From Blastococcus haudaquaticus (GTDB lineage: Bacteria; Actinomycetota; Actinomycetes; Mycobacteriales; Geodermatophilaceae): a DNA stretch of 64,000 nt. Made by a program: the position numbers and the translations under genes. The DNA lies in NCBI RefSeq assembly GCF_900230285.1, contig NZ_OCNK01000002.1, positions 1-64,000 on the forward strand, read 5' to 3'. Below, one piece after another: positions 59,125 to 64,000 of the stretch. The first letter of the stretch is position 1; each line of letters opens with the position of its first letter. The notes beneath the pieces are model-generated. The model made no database searches. It was not told the origin of the DNA and saw only the letters and a list, made by a program, of their open reading frames with translations.

Positions 59125-59805
59125 GTGACGTCGTCCAACGGTCCGTCGGCGGCCATCCCGGTTCCGCCGCCAGGGTCGCTGCCGACCGCCGGGTCGCCTC
59201 CGGTGACGGACCGCGAGAGCCTGCCCGACCGCGTGTGGACGTGGCCGAACGCGCTGTCGGCGCTCCGGCTGCTGGGTGTGCCGGTCTTCCTCTGGCTGCT
59301 GCTGGGGCCCGAGGCCGACGGCTGGGCCGTGGCCATCCTCATGGTCTCCGGCTTCACCGACTGGCTCGACGGCAAGCTCGCCCGCTGGCTGGACCAGAGC
59401 AGCAAGCTGGGTGCTCTCCTCGACCCGGCCGCCGACCGGCTGTACATCGTCAGCACGCTGGTGGCGCTGGCGCTCCGCGAGATCGTGCCGATCTGGCTGG
59501 TCGCCGTGCTGGTGGGCCGTGAGGTGGTCCTCGCCGTCATGCTCCTCGTGCTGCGCCGCTACGGGTACCCGCCGCTGCAGGTGCACTACCTGGGCAAGGC
59601 CGCCACCCTGCTCCTGCTGTACGCCTTCCCCGGCCTGCTGCTGGCCGACGGCACCGGCTGGCTCGCCACGGTCATCGAGCCGTTCGCCTGGGCCTTCACG
59701 ATCTGGGGCACCGCGCTCTACGTCCTGGCCGGGGTCTTCTACCTGATCCAGGTGGTGGGCATCGTGCGGGCCGAGCGGGCGGCCGCGTCCCGGCCGGCGC
59801 GGTGA
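59125..59805 (+). CDS. CDP-alcohol phosphatidyltransferase (PgsA2-like)
   Basis: 226 aa from GTG 59125, with GAGGTGGGGA upstream. The catalytic motif D-x2-D-G-x2-A-R-x8-G-x3-D-x3-D is complete as DWLDGKLARWLDQSSKLGALLDPAADR. About six membrane helices. It joins a CDP-diacylglycerol-linked head to an alcohol acceptor at the membrane; as in M. tuberculosis Rv1822 (PgsA2) the acceptor is uncertain, perhaps glycerol phosphate or cardiolipin-type. First gene of the block to garA, overlapping the next by GTGA. Confidence 0.9.
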   Translation: MTSSNGPSAAIPVPPPGSLPTAGSPPVTDRESLPDRVWTWPNALSALRLLGVPVFLWLLLGPEADGWAVAILMVSGFTDWLDGKLARWLDQSSKLGALLDPAADRLYIVSTLVALALREIVPIWLVAVLVGREVVLAVMLLVLRRYGYPPLQVHYLGKAATLLLLYAFPGLLLADGTGWLATVIEPFAWAFTIWGTALYVLAGVFYLIQVVGIVRAERAAASRPAR

Positions 59806-60710
59806 CCGCACCTCCGCGGGGCGGCGGACGGCGCTCGATGGGCGCCTCGCTCCTCGACGCCGTGCTCGACGAGACGCTCGACCCCGCCTACGCCCAGGCA
59901 GCGGCTGCCCGGAGAGCGGGCGGCAGGACCCGGCCCCGCCTGCGCGGTCGGGTGACGGTCGCGCTGACGATGGTCGTGGCGGGGCTCCTGCTGGCCGTCA
60001 CCTACGACCAGGCCGCGGCGACCGTCCAGGGCCGCCAGCAGGTCCGCGCCGCGCTGGTCGACGACATCCAGCAGGGCTCGGACGTCACCGACGACCTCGC
60101 CGCCCAGCTCGAGACGCTCCGGACCGAGGTCACCAGCACCCGCGACGAGCTCCTCGCGGCCAGCGCCGTCGGCCAGCGGGCCGGCGACGCCCTGGCCCGG
60201 GCCGAGCTGGGCGCGGCCGCGGTGCCCCTCACCGGGCCCGGTCTCCTCGTGACCCTGGCCAATGCCGACCCGACCGCCGACGAGGACCCCGTGGGCGGCG
60301 GCACGCAGGAGTCGGACCCGCGCGGCCGGGTGCGCGACGGCGACCTGCAGCTGGTCGTCAACGCGCTCTGGGCGGCCGGGGCGGAGGCGGTCAGCATCAA
60401 CGGCCAGCGGCTCGGTCCCACGACCGCCATCCGGTTCGCCGGCGAGGCGGTCCTCGTCGACTTCCGGCCGGTCACCAACCCGTACGAGATCAGGGCGCTG
60501 GGCGACGCGAACACCCTGGCCACCCGGTTCCTCACCAGCCCGGAGGTCAACGCGCTCGCGGTGATCTCCCAGACCTTCGGGCTGCGGTTCGACTACGCCG
60601 AGGAGGACGAGCTGACGGTCCCCGCGGCGAGCATCCCCGAACTGCGCTCGTCAGTACCGGAGGGCAGCGACCCGCCGGCCCCCACCCCCGACCCCGTGCC
60701 TGGAGGCTGA
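59802..60710 (+). CDS. DUF881 membrane-anchored protein (Rv1823-like)
   Basis: 302 aa from GTG 59802. A cytoplasmic ~45-residue tail, one membrane helix (VTVALTMVVAGLLLAVTYDQ), a coiled coil (LAAQLETLRTEVTSTRDELL) and the DUF881 domain (GPGLLVTLANAD, DLQLVVNALWAAGAEAVSINGQRL, ILVDFRPVTNPYEIRALGD). The C-terminus is Pro-rich. The family is thought to act outside the membrane, perhaps at division; unproven. It precedes the small sbp gene and a second DUF881 gene. Confidence 0.88.
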   Translation: MTAPPRGGGRRSMGASLLDAVLDETLDPAYAQAAAARRAGGRTRPRLRGRVTVALTMVVAGLLLAVTYDQAAATVQGRQQVRAALVDDIQQGSDVTDDLAAQLETLRTEVTSTRDELLAASAVGQRAGDALARAELGAAAVPLTGPGLLVTLANADPTADEDPVGGGTQESDPRGRVRDGDLQLVVNALWAAGAEAVSINGQRLGPTTAIRFAGEAVLVDFRPVTNPYEIRALGDANTLATRFLTSPEVNALAVISQTFGLRFDYAEEDELTVPAASIPELRSSVPEGSDPPAPTPDPVPGG

Positions 60711-60714
60711 CCCC

Positions 60715-61047
60715 GTGATCCCGATCCTCGGACTCGCGGCGGGCGTCCTCCTCGGCCTCTTCTTCGACCCGACCGTGCCGCTGTGGCTGCAGCCCTACCT
60801 GCCCATCGCCGTCGTCGCCGCCCTCGACGCGGTGTTCGGCGGTTTCCGGGCGCGGCTGGACGGCATCTTCGACGCGAAGGTCTTCGTCATCTCCTTCGTC
60901 TCCAACGTGGTCGTCGCGGCACTGATCGTGTTCCTGGGTGACCAGCTCGGCGTCGGTGCGCAGCTGTCGACGGCGGTCGTGGTCGTCCTCGGCATCCGCA
61001 TCTTCGGCAATGCCGCCGCCATCCGACGGCACGTGTTCCGCGCATGA
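60715..61047 (+). CDS. sbp: small basic protein Sbp, DUF1290 (Rv1824-like)
   Basis: 110 aa from GTG 60715. Three membrane helices: IPILGLAAGVLLGLFFDP, YLPIAVVAALDAVFGGFRARLDGIFDAKVF and ISFVSNVVVAALIVFLGDQLGVG. The conserved core VPLWLQPYLPIAVVAALDAVFGG is the DUF1290/Sbp signature known from the sporulation/division region of Firmicutes. Between two DUF881 genes, overlapping the second by 4 bases; a three-protein membrane complex is plausible. Confidence 0.9.
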   Translation: MIPILGLAAGVLLGLFFDPTVPLWLQPYLPIAVVAALDAVFGGFRARLDGIFDAKVFVISFVSNVVVAALIVFLGDQLGVGAQLSTAVVVVLGIRIFGNAAAIRRHVFRA

Positions 61048-62021
61048 GCGGCGACCAGCCGCCCGTGACGGGGCCGGAGCCGTCGGACGACCAGGTCGTC
61101 GTCCCGCACCCCTTCGGGCCCGGCAACCGCGGCGAGGAGCCGGGGGAGGCCCCGGCGGGCGAGGCGGACGAGCCCGTCGAGGCCCCCGCGGAACCGGAGC
61201 AGCCGGCTGCGGAGGCGGCGGACGCCCCGGTGTCCGACGCCGCCGTCGTCGACGCGACCCTTCCCGAGGACGTCGAGCCGGAACCGGCGGCCACCGACGC
61301 GGTGCCGGTTCCCGGGCCGGCCGCGAAGCCGCGCCGCACCCGCGATCCGCTCGCTGCCGCGCTGATCGGCGTCCTGACCCTGCTGCTGGGCTTCGCGTTC
61401 GCCGTGCAGGTGCGCAGCGTGGGCGACGACCAGGAGTACGCCGGCGCCCGCGAGGAGGACCTGGTCCGGATCCTGGACGACCTCGACGCCCGCGAGGAGC
61501 GCCTGCGCGAGCAGATCGCCGACCAGCGCAACGCCCTGCAGCAGCTCACCAACTCCGACAGCCAGTCCGCCGCCGCCCTGGACGAGGCCCGGGCCCGGGC
61601 GGAGGCGATCGGCATCCTCAACGGGACCATCGCCGCGCAGGGCCCCGGCCTCACCATGACCATCCGCGACCCCGGCGACGACGTGCGGGTCAGCGACGTC
61701 GTCGACGCGATCCAGGAGCTCCGGGGAGCCGGTGCGGAGACGATGCAGATCGACGACGTCCGGGTCGGCGTCTCCTCCGCGATCACCGGCCGGCCGGGGG
61801 AGCTCATGGTCGACGGCCGGCCGATCACCGCCCCCTACGAGTTCGTCGTCATCGGCGCGCCGGAGAGCATGCAGACCGCCCTCAACATCCCGGGCGGCGT
61901 GGTGCAGGATCTGACCCGGCAGGGGGCAACGGTCGACATCGAGCCGTCCGACCTCGTCGTGGTGGACGCGTTGCGACCCCTCGACACGCCTCAATACGCT
62001 TCGCCCGACACCGACGACTGA
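61044..62021 (+). CDS. DUF881 membrane-anchored protein with acidic tail (Rv1825-like)
   Basis: 325 aa from ATG 61044. A long acidic cytoplasmic tail (~100 residues, rich in Glu/Pro/Ala) precedes one membrane helix (PLAAALIGVLTLLLGFAFAV), a coiled coil (LDDLDARE.ERLREQIADQ) and the DUF881 domain (GPGLTMTIRDPGDDVRVSDVVDAIQELRGAGAETMQ, PYEFVVIGAPESMQTALNI). It is a paralogue of the gene at 59802 with an opposite tail charge. Likely a partner of the Sbp protein. Confidence 0.9.
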   Translation: MSGDQPPVTGPEPSDDQVVVPHPFGPGNRGEEPGEAPAGEADEPVEAPAEPEQPAAEAADAPVSDAAVVDATLPEDVEPEPAATDAVPVPGPAAKPRRTRDPLAAALIGVLTLLLGFAFAVQVRSVGDDQEYAGAREEDLVRILDDLDAREERLREQIADQRNALQQLTNSDSQSAAALDEARARAEAIGILNGTIAAQGPGLTMTIRDPGDDVRVSDVVDAIQELRGAGAETMQIDDVRVGVSSAITGRPGELMVDGRPITAPYEFVVIGAPESMQTALNIPGGVVQDLTRQGATVDIEPSDLVVVDALRPLDTPQYASPDTDD

Positions 62022-62066
62022 CAAAGGACCTCGGTGCCCCCACCACGACGCCTGGAGACGCCCCAC

Positions 62067-62471
62067 ATGGCAACGCCTGACGACCGCCGCTACACCGACC
62101 AGCACGAGTGGGCGCTGGTCCAGGGCACCGACGGCACCTCCACGGTCGTCCGGGTGGGCATCACCGACCACGCGCAGGACGCCCTCGGCGACATCGTCTT
62201 CGTGCAGCTGCCCGCCGTGGGCGACGAGGTGGCCCCCGGCACGCCGGTCGGGGAGGTGGAGTCCACCAAGTCCGTGTCCGACATCTACGCGCCGGTCGCC
62301 GGCGTCGTGGCCGCCGTGAACGACGCGCTCACGGACGCTCCCGAGACGATCAACGCCGATCCGTACGGCGCGGGCTGGCTGATCGACATCAGCGTGCCGG
62401 GCGAGGGCGGCGACCCCATCGGCGGCCTGCTGGACGCCGACGCCTACCAGGCCGTGGTCGACGGCTCGTGA
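62067..62471 (+). CDS. gcvH: glycine cleavage system H protein
   Basis: 134 aa from ATG 62067, with GGAGA eight bases upstream. Hammerhead fold: DRRYTDQHEWALVQ, VGITDHAQDALGDIVFVQLP and the lipoyl lysine Lys68 in VGEVESTKSVSDIYAPVAG. It shuttles the aminomethyl group between the P, T and L proteins of glycine cleavage; these are not in the window. No glycine riboswitch fits in the 45-bp gap before it. Same place as Rv1826. Confidence 0.95.
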   Translation: MATPDDRRYTDQHEWALVQGTDGTSTVVRVGITDHAQDALGDIVFVQLPAVGDEVAPGTPVGEVESTKSVSDIYAPVAGVVAAVNDALTDAPETINADPYGAGWLIDISVPGEGGDPIGGLLDADAYQAVVDGS

Positions 62472-62508
62472 CGGCCCCGCCGTCCGGCCATGGCGGCGCG
62501 GCGATCAC

Positions 62509-62541
62509 TATGATCTCGTGGGAGCGGATCTCGTGGGAGCG
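62509..62541 (+). promoter_or_regulatory. TATGAT box with a 15-bp tandem repeat upstream of garA
   Basis: TATGAT (62509-62514) is a near-consensus -10 hexamer, ~240 bases before the garA start. From inside it runs GATCTCGTGGGAGCG twice without a gap (62512-62526, 62527-62541). Transcription would start about 62521, in the repeat. No clear -35. The rest of the 277-bp gap to garA shows nothing else I can name. Confidence 0.5.
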
Positions 62542-62748
62542 CCGGAACCCCGGTGACCAGCACGGGGACCGCGGTCCCACACCCTGAACGTCCGGTTGAC
62601 CCTCGGGTCGACCGGCTGGTTCCATGACCACGGTCCGCCGCCTCCGCGGCGGCCGACCCACGACGGACCGTCCGGCTCGTCGTCCGCCGGCCGCTCGCGG
62701 CCCGTTCCGAGGCCCGCGGCGGGGCCCCTCGCACAGGAGGAGACAGAC

Positions 62749-63267
62749 GTGCACTGCACTCGATGTGGCCACGAGAACCCCGAGGGCAGTCGCTTCTGCG
62801 CGCAGTGCGGCTCGGCCCTCGCCCAGGAGCGGGTCGGTGAGTCGACGAGCGTGATCCCCAAGGTCGGCGGGGAGGACTCGGCCGAGCAGCCCGAGATCAC
62901 CGAGTCGGCGGCCGATGCCCACGCGGGCGCGGTCGAGTCGCTCCCGGCGGGCTCGGCCCTGCTGGTCGTCAAGCGTGGACCGAACGCGGGCAGCCGCTTC
63001 CTCCTCGACCAGGACGTCACCACGGCGGGCCGCCACCCCGACAGCGACATCTTCCTCGACGACGTCACCGTCAGCCGGCGGCACGTGGAGTTCCACCGTG
63101 AGGGCGGCGGCTTCTCGGTGCACGACGTCGGCAGCCTCAACGGCACCTACGTCAACCGCGAGCCGGTCGACGTCGCCAGTCTCGCCGGGGGTGACGAGGT
63201 GCAGATCGGCAAGTTCCGCCTCGTCTACCTGACCGGCCCCCGCACCGGCGAGCCGGCCGCTCGCTAG
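62749..63267 (+). CDS. garA: GarA-like FHA domain protein with N-terminal zinc ribbon
   Basis: 172 aa from GTG 62749, with CAGGAGGAG upstream. The N-terminus is a zinc ribbon (HCTRCGHENPEGSRFCAQCG), absent from the mycobacterial protein. A linker with ESTSVIPKV corresponds to the ETTSV site that kinases PknB/PknG phosphorylate in M. tuberculosis GarA. The FHA domain follows: TTAGRHPDSDIFLDDVTVSRRHVEF, SLNGTYVNREPV. GarA binds and restrains 2-oxoglutarate-handling enzymes (KGD, GDH) when unphosphorylated. Next to gcvH as in Rv1826-Rv1827. Confidence 0.92.
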   Translation: MHCTRCGHENPEGSRFCAQCGSALAQERVGESTSVIPKVGGEDSAEQPEITESAADAHAGAVESLPAGSALLVVKRGPNAGSRFLLDQDVTTAGRHPDSDIFLDDVTVSRRHVEFHREGGGFSVHDVGSLNGTYVNREPVDVASLAGGDEVQIGKFRLVYLTGPRTGEPAAR

Positions 63268-64000
63268 TGAGCGTGCCCGAGCGCGAGAGCGCGCTCGGGG
63301 ACGCCGCCGATCAGCGCACGCCTCGTCTGACCATCGGCGAGGTGCTGGCTGTTCTTCGCGACGACTTCCCCGACGTGACGATCAGCAAGATCCGGTACCT
63401 GGAGTCCGAGGACCTGGTGCACCCGCAGCGGACGCCGTCGGGGTACCGGAAGTTCTCGCGCGCCGACGTGAGCCGGCTGCGGTACGTCCTGGCCGCCCAG
63501 CGCGACCAGTACCTGCCGCTGCGCGTCATCAAGGAGCACCTCGAGGCCCTCGACCGCGGTGAACCCCTGCCCGCCGCGACCGGCGGCTCGACCCCGCCGC
63601 CACCCGCCGTCGACAGCGACGGCGACGGCGACGGCGTGGCCGGGGTGCCCCCGCTGACCGCGGAGCAGTTCGCCCGGGCGGCGGGCCTCGAGCCCGAGCA
63701 GCTGGCCGACCTGGTGCAGTTCGGCCTGCTCGCCACGGACGCCGACGGTCGGCACCCGGCCGGGGACCTCCCGGTCGCGCGCGCCGCCGCCGGGCTGGCC
63801 CGGCACGGCATCGAGCCCCGGCACCTGCGGGTCTACCGCAGCGGGGTGGAGCGCGAGGCCGGGCTCGTCGAGCAGCTGGTCGCCCCGGTGCTGCGCGCCC
63901 GCTCCGAGGAGGCCCGGACCCGCGCCACGGAGAAGCTGCGCGAACTCGCGACGCTGTCCGCCCAGCTGCACACCGCCCTCCTGGAAGCACGCCTCCGGGA
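63267..64000 (+). CDS. MerR family regulator (Rv1828-like), cut by window end
   Basis: At least 244 codons from GTG 63267, which overlaps the garA stop (TAGTG); GTG 63273 is also in frame. The HTH domain is TIGEVLAVLRDDFPDVTISKIRYLESEDLV, RTPSGYRKFSRADVSRLRYVLA, and a ~110-residue effector-like part continues to the window edge. In M. tuberculosis Rv1828 follows garA; it is an HTH regulator with unknown signal. A 10-bp hairpin (63276-63299) lies in its first codons. The stop is outside the window. Confidence 0.88.
   Translation, partial: MSVPERESALGDAADQRTPRLTIGEVLAVLRDDFPDVTISKIRYLESEDLVHPQRTPSGYRKFSRADVSRLRYVLAAQRDQYLPLRVIKEHLEALDRGEPLPAATGGSTPPPPAVDSDGDGDGVAGVPPLTAEQFARAAGLEPEQLADLVQFGLLATDADGRHPAGDLPVARAAAGLARHGIEPRHLRVYRSGVEREAGLVEQLVAPVLRARSEEARTRATEKLRELATLSAQLHTALLEARLR
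63276..63299 (+). promoter_or_regulatory. hairpin at the start of the MerR gene
   Basis: CCCGAGCGCG (63276-63285) and CGCGCTCGGG (63290-63299) make a perfect 10-bp stem with loop AGAG, starting nine bases into the MerR reading frame. It could act as a translational brake or a partial terminator between garA and merR. Confidence 0.4.

Noticed and set aside
62022-62066. Glycine riboswitch before gcvH
   Set aside because: Only 45 bases separate gcvH from the upstream stop, too short for the aptamer, and no conserved core is seen.
62596-62748. Longer garA start at the upstream in-frame codon 62596
   Set aside because: The extra 51 codons are low complexity and lie over the intergenic region; the GTG at 62749 has a strong CAGGAGGAG site and begins at the zinc ribbon.

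Overview
The window is about 73-75% GC, uses GTG and TTG starts freely, and is packed with ATGA/GTGA overlaps. Gene order and protein similarity point to a high-GC actinobacterium, most likely Geodermatophilaceae (Blastococcus/Geodermatophilus/Modestobacter type); the family assignment is inferred from style and synteny, not searched. Two long stretches match the Mycobacterium tuberculosis order as I remember it: roughly Rv1691-Rv1713 (positions 4.3-43 kb, with insertions) and Rv1822-Rv1828 (59-64 kb).

Layout. 0-6.2 kb: 3' end of a 5S rRNA with a strong terminator, a large Arg/Pro/Gly-repeat TPR protein, an SSB-like protein, DUF1015, a small TPR protein, an HAD phosphatase (glycerol-3-phosphate phosphatase type) and an SCP2 protein. 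6.3-11.1 kb: tlyA-nadK-recN chain plus a SAM methyltransferase. 11.1-22.6 kb: a TetR regulator divergent from an uninterrupted cell-envelope chain: steA, steB/mctB, a MraY/WecA-like membrane protein, a MurJ-family flippase, a GT4 glycosyltransferase and a phosphatase-like membrane protein, running into pyrG and a NUDIX ADP-ribose pyrophosphatase. 22.6-24.7 kb: WYL regulator and VOC gene with a palindromic operator, and a membrane protein. 24.9-32.2 kb: ald, xerD, a ParA-like ATPase with a putative ribbon-helix-helix partner, scpA, scpB, two small membrane proteins, rluB.

32.2-40.2 kb is a self-contained sugar regulon: GH3 glycosidase and LacI repressor on the minus strand, divergent from a binding protein, two permeases and an MsmK/UgpC-type ATPase, with two near-identical LacI-type operators and a consensus promoter. 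40.2-45.3 kb: SnoaL-like protein, aroH, cmk, der, MMPL transporter. 45.5-59 kb is accessory: tRNA-Pro(GGG), haloalkane dehalogenase, two HAD dehalogenase-like proteins, an amber-interrupted OsmC gene, acyl-CoA dehydrogenase, a PAS-GAF-PP2C phosphatase with an RsbW-like kinase, a metallo-beta-lactamase protein, an ArsR/SRPBCC pair, a CPBP protease, DUF2243, DUF1918 and an EF-G-like GTPase. 59-64 kb: pgsA-like synthase, DUF881-sbp-DUF881, gcvH, garA and a truncated MerR regulator.

How the genes work together: chromosome biology (xerD, ParA, scpAB, recN), envelope and division (steAB, flippase, transferases) and NAD(P)/nucleotide metabolism (nadK, pyrG, cmk) form the conserved backbone; sugar uptake and the dehalogenase/stress genes are insertions. 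The best candidates for under-described biology are the steAB-linked glycan chain, the ParA/RHH pair, the OsmC gene whose single stop sits at the redox cysteine position, and small dispersed repeats at gene junctions.
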